Part shown: one piece after another, positions 33,645-41,263 of the stretch
How positions within the stretch are numbered: the first letter of the stretch is position 1
Layout of the letters: each line of letters opens with the position of its first letter
Source of the DNA: Bacteroidota bacterium
Lineage (GTDB): Bacteria; Bacteroidota; Bacteroidia; Chitinophagales; Saprospiraceae
Assembly (NCBI GenBank): GCA_014190515.1
Contig: BJGN01000012.1
Span: forward strand, 1 to 41,263
Reading direction: 5' to 3'
Length of the DNA stretch: 41,263 bases
Made by a program: the position numbers and the translations under genes
The notes under the pieces: generated by a model
Databases searched by the model: none
Seen by the model: the letters and a program-made list of their open reading frames with translations, nothing else
Told to the model about the DNA's origin: nothing

Positions 33645-33782
33645 TTTACATTCGCACTTTAGACGTTTTTAATCATGATGCAAATAAAAGGTACTTTTAG
33701 TCAAATATCAACTTTTCAAGCATATATAATTGGGGATTATTTTTCTTTTGCCTAAACTTTTTTGGGGTTATTATTTTAATTA

Positions 33783-33815
33783 TTTGGTTTTATTAAGTGT
33801 TTTGTTTACTTTTGT
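33783..33815 (+). promoter_or_regulatory. Promoter of rpsT
   Basis: TTTG (33783-33786) and TACTTTTGT (33807-33815) are separated by 20 nt, a textbook Bacteroidota promoter with both elements intact. It implies a leader of about 25 nt. Confidence 0.75.
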
Positions 33816-33846
33816 CCTTCGATTAAAATGTTAAAAAAATATAGCC

Positions 33847-34104
33847 ATGGCAAATCATAAATCTGCTGCGAAACGCATACGTCAAAATGCTAAGCGCCGT
33901 TTACAAAACAGGTACTATAAGAAGTCCGCTCGTTCTGCTATAAAGAAGCTTCGTCACATGTCCGAATCAGCAGAAGCTGGTTCTTTCCTAGGCAAAGTAG
34001 TGCAGATGATTGATAAATTATCAAAATCAAATACCTGGCACAAAAATAAAGCTGCGAACCTTAAAGGTAAGCTAACTCGTTTCGTAAACGGTTTAGCTAA
34101 ATAG
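33847..34104 (+). CDS. rpsT: 30S ribosomal protein S20
   Basis: This 85-residue basic protein binds 16S rRNA in the small subunit. ANHKSAAKRIRQNAKRR is the classical S20 opening, and the helix-rich remainder (KSARSAIKKLRHM, then KAANLKGKLTRFVNGLAK) agrees. It is a single gene between a consensus promoter and a strong terminator. Confidence 0.96.
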   Translation: MANHKSAAKRIRQNAKRRLQNRYYKKSARSAIKKLRHMSESAEAGSFLGKVVQMIDKLSKSNTWHKNKAANLKGKLTRFVNGLAK

Positions 34105-34130
34105 TATTTTAGGTTTTTAGAGTGAATAAA

Positions 34131-34166
34131 AAAGTTCTGATATCAAGTTATATCAGAACTTTTTTT
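34131..34166 (+). terminator. Terminator of rpsT
   Basis: GTTCTGATAT (34134-34143) and ATATCAGAAC (34150-34159) form a perfect 10-bp stem, loop CAAGTT, followed by seven T. Confidence 0.92.
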
Positions 34167-34278
34167 CATTTTTTACCATTTTATATGAATTAAATAGGCA
34201 ATATTGACCTTGGGCCTTTCGTTAAATCATTACTTTTTTTAACTTAGCACTGCCTAAGAATTATCAATCTTTAAAAAT

Positions 34279-35418
34279 ATGTTAATGGCCATAAATTCAG
34301 CAAACTCTGGGGTGCAGAGATATATCCGCGGAGTGGTTGTAGTTGTGTTGTGCTTTGTTGTGTTTCACCTGAATAGTCAGGATATTCACTTCTCTCAGTT
34401 CTATATGTCCCCTCTGAATTTGAATCCTGCCATGACCGGTGTCATGAATGGCAATATTCGACTTACAGGGAATTACAGGAATCAGTGGGCCAGTGTTTTA
34501 AGAGATAAATCGTTTCGTACCTATTCCGTTTCTTATGATCAGCGATTTGCCGTTGGACGAAATGATTTCTTTGGCGTGGGTGGCACCGTTTGGGGAGATA
34601 AAGCAGGTGATGCTGGCTTCGCTACCCAAACAGGTAAGTTATCCTTTTCCTATAGTAAAAAAATTGGGGGCTATCGCGATAAAGCAAGTTATGTGGTGGT
34701 CGGTGCAGAAGGTGGAGCAGCTCAACGAAGTATAGATTTCTTGAATCTACGTTGGGGAACCCAGCACAATGGTTCCGGGGGGTTTGATCCGACAATAAGT
34801 TCAAACGAAACTGGTTTCAATATAGATAATTTTATATTCGCCGACATGGCCGCTGGTCTCCTTTGGTTTAATGTTTTAAATAAAAATACAAATTATTATA
34901 TCGGTGGAGCATACCACCATTTAAATAGACCAAATCAGGCATTTTCAAGCACCAATGTTGCAGGTGTTAATGTTAGAAATACCGATTTGATTTTCACCAG
35001 AATTACAGTTCATGCAGGAGGAGAATTTCCCGTTGCTCAAAATTTAGGCGTTCTTCCGGGTATCATTTATATGAAACAGGGTCCCGCTTTTCAAGTGAAT
35101 GGAGGTAATAGTTTTCGTTTTACCCTAAATGATAACCCCGGTGAATATCAGGCTTTTCAATTGGGTGTTTGGGCTCGTATCTCTTCCAAAGATAATGGAA
35201 CAACAGGTAACGTTGACGCAACGTCAGGAGGTGTACTCGTCGATGCAGCCATTCTCTCCGCACGTTTCGATTTCAATGATATGAGTCTTGGTTTCAGTTA
35301 CGATGTTAACGTTTCGCCACTAAGAGCTGCTTCAAATGGTCAGGGTGCCTTCGAATTTAGCCTGCAATACAAAATTCTCGGAAATACTAAAAAATCAGTG
35401 TATTGTCCCGATTTCTAA
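34279..35418 (+). CDS. PorP/SprF family type IX secretion membrane protein
   Basis: This 379-residue outer-membrane beta-barrel protein belongs to the family that includes PorP and SprF, in which members assist T9SS secretion and surface attachment of cargo. The signal segment covers about residues 15-34; then QDIHFSQFYMSPLNLNPAMTGVMNGNIRLTGNYRNQW is split into the two hallmark blocks: SQFYxxPLxLNPAxTG and RxxxNYRNQW. The C-terminal half alternates in a barrel-like way and ends near FEFSLQYKI. An ATG two codons further (34285) is an alternative start. It is not adjacent to a gliding or adhesin gene, so the paired cargo is unknown; the T9SS cargo at 11437 is 20 kb away. Confidence 0.9.
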   Translation: MLMAINSANSGVQRYIRGVVVVVLCFVVFHLNSQDIHFSQFYMSPLNLNPAMTGVMNGNIRLTGNYRNQWASVLRDKSFRTYSVSYDQRFAVGRNDFFGVGGTVWGDKAGDAGFATQTGKLSFSYSKKIGGYRDKASYVVVGAEGGAAQRSIDFLNLRWGTQHNGSGGFDPTISSNETGFNIDNFIFADMAAGLLWFNVLNKNTNYYIGGAYHHLNRPNQAFSSTNVAGVNVRNTDLIFTRITVHAGGEFPVAQNLGVLPGIIYMKQGPAFQVNGGNSFRFTLNDNPGEYQAFQLGVWARISSKDNGTTGNVDATSGGVLVDAAILSARFDFNDMSLGFSYDVNVSPLRAASNGQGAFEFSLQYKILGNTKKSVYCPDF

Positions 35419-35437
35419 TCTCTAAAATCTACTCCTC

Positions 35438-35815
35438 GTGTTCTCATCAAAAAACAAAACAGAAGAAAAATCTAACATCTCCTCTATTCCCTCCCCAAAT
35501 GCTTTTAATACGCTCGCAGTGGGTACCGTAATTGATGGAAATGTTAGTTCTGCCAGCGATATTCGGGTAGATGGTTCGATCTTTGGGAATTTAACCTGTG
35601 ATTCAAAAGTTATTATCGGTCCAAGTGGTATTATTGAAGGTGACGTCAGTTGTGCCAGTGCACATATCGAAGGCAAATATAAAGGGAAATTAACCGTTGC
35701 TGATGTGTTGAATATAAGAGAAAATGCCGTGGTTACCGGTGATATTATTACCCAAAAATTAATCGTTCAGGCCGGGGCTACCTTTAATGGTTCTTGTGTT
35801 ATGAAAAATAAATAA
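35438..35815 (+). CDS. Bactofilin family polymer-forming cytoskeletal protein
   Basis: This 125-residue protein starts at GTG 35438 and contains a right-handed beta-helix of short repeats, for example GTVIDGNVSSASDIRVDGSIFGNL and EGDVSCASAHIEGKYKGKL in which G-x-I/V and D/E-G pairs recur about every 16 residues. Bactofilins polymerise without nucleotide and help shape cells or anchor envelope proteins. It is 19 nt after the PorP/SprF gene and 15 nt before atpZ. Confidence 0.87.
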   Translation: MFSSKNKTEEKSNISSIPSPNAFNTLAVGTVIDGNVSSASDIRVDGSIFGNLTCDSKVIIGPSGIIEGDVSCASAHIEGKYKGKLTVADVLNIRENAVVTGDIITQKLIVQAGATFNGSCVMKNK

Positions 35816-35830
35816 GTTTCCTCCCAAAAA

Positions 35831-36046
35831 ATGAATAAATCATCAAGTACTCATTTTTTGAAATACGCCGGAATGGCTTTTCAAATGGGTGCAATTATTT
35901 TACTCTCTGTTTTCTTAGGGCAATACTTGGATAGGATATTTAACCTTTCTTTCCCTTTGTTTACCCTTATTTTTGTTCTGTTCGGTACTTTCGCTTCTCT
36001 TTATCTGTCGCTAAAAGACTTTATTACGCCCAAAAAAGGTAAATAG
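35831..36046 (+). CDS. atpZ: AtpZ/AtpI family ATP synthase accessory protein
   Basis: This 71-residue protein has two transmembrane helices (about residues 10-30 and 38-60) with the pattern MGAIILLSVFLGQYLDR between, followed by a helix with GTFASLYLSLKDF. Such proteins assist assembly of the F-type ATP synthase rotor or carry magnesium. It is followed by an unassigned membrane protein, as in Bacteroidota atp operons, but the atpB gene that usually comes next is absent. Confidence 0.8.
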   Translation: MNKSSSTHFLKYAGMAFQMGAIILLSVFLGQYLDRIFNLSFPLFTLIFVLFGTFASLYLSLKDFITPKKGK

Positions 36047-36049
36047 ATT

Positions 36050-36439
36050 ATGACACGTCAATACCGTGATGCTTATTCCTCCTTTTTTGCTCTGTTTGTG
36101 GTTACTGAACTTGCTGTCTGTTCACTTATACTCTTCTTTTCAAAACATTATATTCCTGATTCGAACGTCGGATGGATAGCTAACGCTTACTTCTCTCTAT
36201 TTTCTATCGCTATTTATTTGTCAGCACTGAAAAACCTTTCCCTCTCCGCTGGTAATGCTTTTATTAGAATAGTCATGGGTGGAAGTGGGGTCAAAATTGG
36301 GGGAGCTATCTTAGTTCTCCTTTTAGTACATCTGTTATTACAACCCCTCGAAAATCCCGAGATTATTTTGTTCCTTATGATCTATGTCCTTTTTGCTATT
36401 TTTGAAACCTACACTTTGACGAAGTTGAATAATCATTAA
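36050..36439 (+). CDS. Small membrane protein of the atpZ region
   Basis: This 129-residue protein has four hydrophobic segments (about 10-30, 42-60, 70-93 and 100-122). It lies 3 nt after atpZ. Proteins of this size between atpZ and atpB in Bacteroidota fill the place of AtpI, and I infer the same role. I recognise no specific motif. The usual atpB partner is missing downstream. Confidence 0.55.
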   Translation: MTRQYRDAYSSFFALFVVTELAVCSLILFFSKHYIPDSNVGWIANAYFSLFSIAIYLSALKNLSLSAGNAFIRIVMGGSGVKIGGAILVLLLVHLLLQPLENPEIILFLMIYVLFAIFETYTLTKLNNH

Positions 36440-36449
36440 ATTTTTATTT

Positions 36450-36938
36450 ATGGTCAATAACCAACCTTTTTTATTAGATGTTAATGCCGGCCAATATACA
36501 TTTCAACTCATTGATTCAGATAATATTACGCTAAATAATTACGATGTAAATAATCAAATTATTCTGGATAATAATAAATCAAAGTTAGTCTCTGTAAAGT
36601 GGGTGGATCATGAGCTGAAAAGGTACCAAATTCAAATAGATGGACGTACCTATCAAGTTCAAATATCAGATGTAGTGGATCAGCAGATTCAAAAAATGAA
36701 CCTTAAATCTAAAAGATCAAATCATTTAAAAGAACTTAGAGCACCAATGCCTGGATTGGTCAGGCAAGTTAATATCAATGTGGGTGATCAGGTGGATTCA
36801 GGTGATTCCCTGTTTATTCTGGAGGCTATGAAAATGGAGAATTTATTGAAATCTCCAGTAAATGGTATTGTTTCTGAAATATTCGTAAAGCCGGGAGAAT
36901 CCGTTGAAAAAAACCAGATTCTCCTCAGCTTTAGTTGA
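36450..36938 (+). CDS. Biotin carboxyl carrier protein-type biotinyl domain protein
   Basis: This 162-residue protein carries a C-terminal biotinyl domain: APMPGLVRQVNINVGDQVDSGD, then the biotinylation site EAMKMEN with Lys128, and SPVNGIVSEIFVKPGE. The N-terminal 85 residues form a small beta-rich domain found in propionyl-/acetyl-CoA carboxylase carrier subunits of Bacteroidota. No carboxylase or transferase subunit is adjacent. It is 10 nt after the preceding gene and convergent with dsbD. Confidence 0.87.
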   Translation: MVNNQPFLLDVNAGQYTFQLIDSDNITLNNYDVNNQIILDNNKSKLVSVKWVDHELKRYQIQIDGRTYQVQISDVVDQQIQKMNLKSKRSNHLKELRAPMPGLVRQVNINVGDQVDSGDSLFILEAMKMENLLKSPVNGIVSEIFVKPGESVEKNQILLSFS

Positions 36939-36950
36939 ATTATTTTATGC

Positions 36951-39035
36951 CTATTTTTTGTTTTGTACCTTGCTGAACGCGTCCAAGCCACAGCGTAAAA
37001 AGTTTGCGTAGGTTTCTACATCTGGCGTATATGCCGCAGGTTTATTTAACAGCTCTCCCGATGGAGAAAGTAAAGCGTAGTAAGGCTGACTATTTGTGTT
37101 GAAATAACTGGTTTGAAGATTAGACCACTTATTTCCAACAGTCCTCAATTTCCTGGTGCTTCCACTCGCTTGGGTTACCGTTATTTGCTCATCCTCAGGT
37201 AATAAGGTTTTATCGTCAACATATAGAGAAATAATGACATATTTATCGTTAAGTAAAGAATATACAGTGGGGTCTGGCCATACATGTTCTTCCATTTTCC
37301 TACAGTTCACACAGGCGTACCCTGTGAAATCAATCATTACGGGTTTATTTACTGATTTTGCAAAAGCTAAACCTGCTTCTAAATCCTTAAAACAATTTAA
37401 GTTATGAGGGCAATCACAATTATACACCAAACTGTAACAGGTAGGTGGAGCCATTCCACTTAAAGCGGTTAAAGATTTATAAGTTCCGGCCCGTTCGTCA
37501 AATCGAAAACCTGACACTAAATACGCTACGAATAATATACTAGCAAAACCTAAAATTTTATGGGTGAGGCTTCTTTTATCCTTTCTTGATTCGTGGCCAA
37601 TACGGATAACACCAAATAAATAAAGAGCGAGGACACTAAAAATGATAATCCAAAGGCCTAGAAAAATTTCGATTTTTACTATTCCCCAGTGTTTTACCAA
37701 GTCGGCATTCGAAAGAAATTTGAGGGCAAGGGCTAATTCTAAAAATCCTAAAACAACCTTCACACTGTTCATCCAGCCACCTGATTTTGGTAGTCTGTTC
37801 AATAGGCCTGGGAATGCTGCGAATAGGCCAAAGGGTAAGGCTAACGCTAGGCCAAATCCTCCCATACCCACCGTTAATTGCATGGCTCCAGCGGATGATG
37901 ACATCGTTCCCGCCAAAAGAGAACCTAAAATTGGTCCAGTACATGAAAATGATACCAAAGCCAGCGTCAGGGCCATGAAAAATATGCCTAATATACCTCC
38001 AACACCTTCTGCTGAACTTGCTTTATTTGTCCATGATTCCGGTAGAGCTAACTCGAAATAACCAAAAAATGAAATGGCAAATACTATGAATATAACAAAA
38101 AAGAACACGTTTAGTCCTACATTGGTCGATATGTCATTGAGTATGTCAGGTTGTATACTGTCCATTAAATGGAAAGGAATACTTAACAATACATATACCA
38201 TTAAAATAAAAAACCCATATAGAAATGCATTGATTATACCTTTTTTTCTATCAGCTGATCCCTTGGTAAAATAACTTACCGTGAGCGGAATCATTGGGAA
38301 AACACAGGGAGTTAATAAGGCTAATAATCCTCCCAAAAAGCCCAGGAAAAAAATATTAAAATAAGAATCTGTTTCAGCAGATACGGTGGTTTCATCTGTT
38401 GAACACTCATTTATGGGCTTCCCCGGCTTTGATATGGAGAAAATACCTGTTTTTTCAACCTGAATGGGCGTTTGATCCGTTTCTACGATAGACGGAACAA
38501 ACGATGTTTCGCTCTCCTCAGTTTCTGAATTTGTTTTTTTTTCCTCAGCGGAAGCGGTTTCTTCTTCTTTCGATGCCGTTACCTGAAATGAAAAGTTAGC
38601 TTCTCCCGGAGGTAGGCAGCGCTCCTTATCGCAGGCCATGAATTCTACATACCCAGTGATTGGTTTTGTTGGATCGGTTACCCTTATTTTTTGTTTGAAA
38701 ATGATTTTTCCCGATAACTTTATTACGTTCATTCCGAAAATATCATCGAAACCCTTATTTATGTTTCCCTCTTCCAGCGCTTTACCCAACAGGGTGTAAT
38801 GGGATCCTTTGTCCCAGATAATACTTGTCCGTATTGGCCCATCATCACTTTCCAAATATTGGGAATAAATATTCCAGCCATCATCTATCTGAGCGATAAA
38901 TTGAAGCTCATACTCATTTTTAGCTGTGTTTTTCCATTGGTAATTCCAACTTACCGGATTGAATATCTGTCCATGTAAGTTAATGATCAAGCCTAAAACA
39001 AAAGCTAAGGATATAGTTAGTTTCATTGAACGCAT
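36951..39035 (-). CDS. dsbD: DsbD-type thiol:disulfide interchange protein (reductant transporter)
   Basis: This 694-residue protein passes electrons from cytoplasmic thioredoxin across the inner membrane. From the ATG at 39035 there is a signal sequence, then an N-terminal DsbD-alpha/DsbC-like beta domain (about 25-160), a low-complexity Glu/Ser/Thr linker, and eight transmembrane segments starting [23 protein letters not shown] with the first redox cysteine and [12 protein letters not shown] with the second. The C-terminal thioredoxin domain has GYACVNCRK with the CxxC pair. A longer start at TTG 39074 is unlikely because the -7-like element at 39071-39079 would lie inside it. Confidence 0.9.
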   Translation of the reverse strand: MRSMKLTISLAFVLGLIINLHGQIFNPVSWNYQWKNTAKNEYELQFIAQIDDGWNIYSQYLESDDGPIRTSIIWDKGSHYTLLGKALEEGNINKGFDDIFGMNVIKLSGKIIFKQKIRVTDPTKPITGYVEFMACDKERCLPPGEANFSFQVTASKEEETASAEEKKTNSETEESETSFVPSIVETDQTPIQVEKTGIFSISKPGKPINECSTDETTVSAETDSYFNIFFLGFLGGLLALLTPCVFPMIPLTVSYFTKGSADRKKGIINAFLYGFFILMVYVLLSIPFHLMDSIQPDILNDISTNVGLNVFFFVIFIVFAISFFGYFELALPESWTNKASSAEGVGGILGIFFMALTLALVSFSCTGPILGSLLAGTMSSSAGAMQLTVGMGGFGLALALPFGLFAAFPGLLNRLPKSGGWMNSVKVVLGFLELALALKFLSNADLVKHWGIVKIEIFLGLWIIIFSVLALYLFGVIRIGHESRKDKRSLTHKILGFASILFVAYLVSGFRFDERAGTYKSLTALSGMAPPTCYSLVYNCDCPHNLNCFKDLEAGLAFAKSVNKPVMIDFTGYACVNCRKMEEHVWPDPTVYSLLNDKYVIISLYVDDKTLLPEDEQITVTQASGSTRKLRTVGNKWSNLQTSYFNTNSQPYYALLSPSGELLNKPAAYTPDVETYANFLRCGLDAFSKVQNKK

Positions 39036-39070
39036 AAATTTAAAAATGAATGATTGGTATGTTTCATAAC

Positions 39071-39079
39071 GCAAAATTA
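39071..39079 (-). promoter_or_regulatory. Promoter -7 element of dsbD
   Basis: On the minus strand TAATTTTGC fits TAnnTTTGY, and TTTTG about 17 nt upstream could serve as the -33 element. It predicts a start about 30 nt before the ATG at 39035 and decides that start. Confidence 0.55.
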
Positions 39080-39155
39080 CGAAACAAATTATTAGACAAA
39101 AGTAACCTCAGTTACATACAAAAAAATGAAATAAATGTTTTTAAAACCTAAAAGG

Positions 39156-39863
39156 TTAAGACAATATCCTGGAACTCGTTAATAGTGATTCAAATAACTT
39201 TAGTCCGTCTGTGTTGCCAACCATATCATTGGCCGCCCTTTCCGGGTGAGGCATCATGCCAAACACATTTCGTTTGAGATTACATATTCCAGCTATATTA
39301 TCAATAGATCCATTTGGATTGGATGTTGCATCTACATTTCCTGAAGCATTGCTATATCGAAATAAGATCTGGTCGTTTTGTTTCAAACTTGCTAAGGTAG
39401 CTTCATTAGCAAAATAGCGCCCCTCCGCATGAGCAATAGGGATTTTTAAGGCCACATTAGGCGTCAATTGGGCCGTTATAACACTTTGATTGCTTGAAGG
39501 TACAATGTGAACATTCTTACAAATAAATTGCTGATTTTCGTTCCTTAGTAAAGCGCCTGGTAATAAACCAGCCTCACATAATATTTGAAAACCATTACAT
39601 ATCCCCCAAACTAAACCTCCCTTTTCAGCAAACGAAATAACTGACTTCATTATAGGCGAAAATCTGGCAATGGCGCCTGATCTTAAATAATCTCCATAGG
39701 AAAATCCTCCAGGTAGAATAATACAATCCCCCAGTTCAAGTCCTTTTAAATCTTCATCTTTGTGCCACAATTTGATGGTTTCCATGCCCAGATAGCTTGA
39801 AAAAACTTCAAAAACGTCCTCGTCACAATTAGAACCAGGAAAAACAACAACGCCAAATTTCAT
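39156..39863 (-). CDS. purQ: Phosphoribosylformylglycinamidine synthase subunit PurQ (glutaminase)
   Basis: This 235-residue class I glutamine amidotransferase supplies ammonia to PurL in purine synthesis. I see FPGSNCDED, LPGGFSYGDYLRSGAIAR, the nucleophile Cys89 in WGICNGFQIL, AHAEGRYF and the final PHPERA with the catalytic His and Glu. Separate PurQ implies small-type PurL plus PurS elsewhere; neither is in the window. It follows the DUF6427-like gene by 17 nt. Confidence 0.95.
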   Translation of the reverse strand: MKFGVVVFPGSNCDEDVFEVFSSYLGMETIKLWHKDEDLKGLELGDCIILPGGFSYGDYLRSGAIARFSPIMKSVISFAEKGGLVWGICNGFQILCEAGLLPGALLRNENQQFICKNVHIVPSSNQSVITAQLTPNVALKIPIAHAEGRYFANEATLASLKQNDQILFRYSNASGNVDATSNPNGSIDNIAGICNLKRNVFGMMPHPERAANDMVGNTDGLKLFESLLTSSRILS

Positions 39864-39880
39864 ACAGATATGAGTTGATT

Positions 39881-40945
39881 TTATAAAAATAATCCTACAT
39901 AATGGCTAACTATTAACCCCAGAATCAATACAAAATGAAAAATTTCAGCCAATTTAGGCTTCATAGATATAAATCCTAAAGAGGTTAATAGTCCTAAAGG
40001 CAAGGAAAGTAACAGATAAACATCTTTACCCTGCTTTGGTAGTATAAATAATACAATAAAGGTAATACCTAAAATCCAATACATTAAGTTTATTCGTTTC
40101 CTCGATTGTATGATTTTTCGGTAGGCAATCTTGTTGTAAGAAAAAACTAAAAACAAAATAAGACAGATAAAAATAAAGTAAAGCATCAAATTTATATACT
40201 CAAAAGGTGTTACGAGATAAGAGGGTTGATTGAATATATGGGTAAACTGAAGTTTGTAGAATAAGTCAAAACTGTTTTGCCAGTAATAATAAACGCCAGC
40301 TAAAAATGGAGGAATAATAAAACCGCAGATTACCATAATCCTTTCCTTGATACTGTAAGTCCTTAAAATGCTTAATGCAATAAATATGATTAAAATAAGA
40401 TACATCGTTGGAGGAAAGAATAAAAAGGAAATGCCCGAGAGTAATCCTGCATTGAAAATATGATCAGCAGATTTAGGTTGATTGTAAGTGCCAAGTAGAA
40501 TATATAGTATTAGTATTGTTAAAGTATTAACAAAATGAAAGGTGGATAAAAATAAAAAATAGGGAGAATAACAACTGAGTAAAATAATAAATAAGCCAGG
40601 GAATACAGTTGATGCATCGGCTAATCTATATTTATTTACTATTTGATTTCCCAGCGCAACCTGTATAGCCAGCAACAATAATACAGTAATTCTTGCCCCA
40701 GTACCCGAGTGACCAATTAGATGGCTTATTTCATTCATTAAAATACCGCTCTGGCTGGGTTCCCAAACGGGAACATGTATGTAAATACTGGAATGCCAAA
40801 TAAATGCAAAGAAAAATCCGAAGACGCTTGCTAATATTTGGTTTGTTCTGAAAAGTTGCAGCACTGCAAATGTTTTAATTTGTTTTAAGTTTGCGAAATA
40901 TAAGAAATTTATAGCGCATTGACCTAAAAACATCGCAGTTTTCAT
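39881..40945 (-). CDS. Multi-pass membrane protein, DUF6427-like
   Basis: This protein of up to 354 residues has about ten hydrophobic segments. The middle block FNAGLLSGISFLFFPPTMYLILIIF, split here as AGLLSGISFLFFPP and LRTYSIKERI, resembles DUF6427 proteins of Bacteroidota, whose function is unknown. The ATG at 40945 follows the HD-gene stop by 1 nt, but the family usually begins near LQLFRTNQI, which fits a GTG at 40864; a TATATTTC element in the sequence between would then be its promoter. It is followed by purQ. Confidence 0.6.
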   Translation of the reverse strand: MKTAMFLGQCAINFLYFANLKQIKTFAVLQLFRTNQILASVFGFFFAFIWHSSIYIHVPVWEPSQSGILMNEISHLIGHSGTGARITVLLLLAIQVALGNQIVNKYRLADASTVFPGLFIILLSCYSPYFLFLSTFHFVNTLTILILYILLGTYNQPKSADHIFNAGLLSGISFLFFPPTMYLILIIFIALSILRTYSIKERIMVICGFIIPPFLAGVYYYWQNSFDLFYKLQFTHIFNQPSYLVTPFEYINLMLYFIFICLILFLVFSYNKIAYRKIIQSRKRINLMYWILGITFIVLFILPKQGKDVYLLLSLPLGLLTSLGFISMKPKLAEIFHFVLILGLIVSHYVGLFL

Positions 40946-40946
40946 A

Positions 40947-41263
40947 TCAAAGCGTCTTTTCTTTTAGGTTACTTGCATAGCAAAGGTAATATTTTTCAAT
41001 GCCTCCAGGTGGTAATGGGTAATCAACACAGTCTGACATTGGCTTGACATCACCCTCTTTAGTCAAAATTTTAATTTCTTCTTGCGCATAGGAATAAGCC
41101 CGATTGCTTTCCTTTCCACTAAATAGTAAAAAGGACGATTCTTCGTAAGAACCTTTCCACCAGCTTTTTAGGTTAGATTCTTCCAACAACAATCTTTCCT
41201 TTGATATGGGAGCATCAGAAAATTTTAATTTGAATAATTCTCTGTTTAAAAGGGATTTACATA
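40947..41263 (-). CDS. HD-domain phosphohydrolase, C-terminal fragment
   Basis: The reading frame is open to the right window edge, so only the last 105 or so residues are seen and the start lies outside. The fragment has SLLNRELFKLKF, later AYSYAQEEIKILTKEGDVKP and a near-terminal KYYLCYASNL. This matches the C-terminal region, as I remember it, of large Bacteroidota HD-superfamily phosphohydrolases, in which a NRxLFKV strand and a VTKYxLCYPKEL-type end recur. The catalytic HD motif itself would be upstream, out of view, so the call is tentative. Confidence 0.5.
   Translation of the reverse strand, partial: CKSLLNRELFKLKFSDAPISKERLLLEESNLKSWWKGSYEESSFLLFSGKESNRAYSYAQEEIKILTKEGDVKPMSDCVDYPLPPGGIEKYYLCYASNLKEKTL

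Noticed and set aside
37642-38061. Plus-strand ORFs inside dsbD
   Set aside because: They are shadows antisense to a well-supported membrane protein gene.
1-41263. CRISPR arrays, insertion sequences, phage genes and tRNA genes
   Set aside because: I looked for spaced direct repeats, terminal inverted repeats with transposase motifs, and clover-leaf sequence with TTCRANY loops, and saw none.

Overview
The window reads as chromosomal DNA of an AT-rich Bacteroidota bacterium, most likely of the Saprospiraceae or a neighbouring family. The signs are a PorP/SprF-type type IX secretion (T9SS) protein, a 1577-residue secreted protein with a T9SS-style C-terminal sorting domain, the N-acyl-ornithine carbamoyltransferase route to arginine, AtpZ, a bactofilin, promoters of the TTTG / TAnnTTTG type, and weak ribosome binding sites. 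No tRNA, rRNA, transposase, phage gene or CRISPR array was seen. The gene at each window edge is cut off.

Layout. 1-908 (-): start of a B12-dependent ribonucleotide reductase with a long leader. 1282-3447: OmpH/Skp-like protein and a sulfatase. 3470-5450: thioesterase, then a ParA ATPase paired with a ribbon-helix-helix protein. 5510-7945: lipoprotein, SCO, prohibitin-like protein and a cytochrome c. 7977-9005: extended SDR. 9240-11256 and 16252-18873: two sulfur units, SulP-rhodanese and thioredoxin-YeeE-YeeE-porin, with the large secreted protein between them. 18889-20956: HemJ and a FucP-like sugar transporter. 21046-29274: a complete arginine operon (acetyltransferase, argG, argC, argD, argF', argB, argE, argH) behind a leader with a short arginine-containing peptide; an MGMT-like gene and hemW follow in the same direction. 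30900-41263: 2-oxoglutarate dehydrogenase E1, ribosomal protein S20, PorP/SprF, bactofilin, AtpZ and a partner membrane protein, a biotin carrier, DsbD, PurQ, a DUF6427-like membrane protein and the tail of an HD-domain protein.

Most interesting. (1) The arginine operon begins with a 21-codon leader ORF with four Arg codons clustered near its end (13, 14, 16, 20). Its stop codon lies in the loop of a GC-rich hairpin, and its start is only a few bases from the predicted transcription start. This suggests arginine-sensing attenuation. (2) The two sulfur units share one promoter design: a Crp/Fnr-like palindrome exactly 22 nt ahead of a Bacteroidota -7 element, which points to one regulon. (3) The ParA partner carries a C-terminal ribbon-helix-helix and what look like three copies of a ParB-N-terminus-like ParA-contact motif, suggesting a non-canonical partition or positioning system. 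All functional statements rest on motif recognition by eye; no database search was possible.
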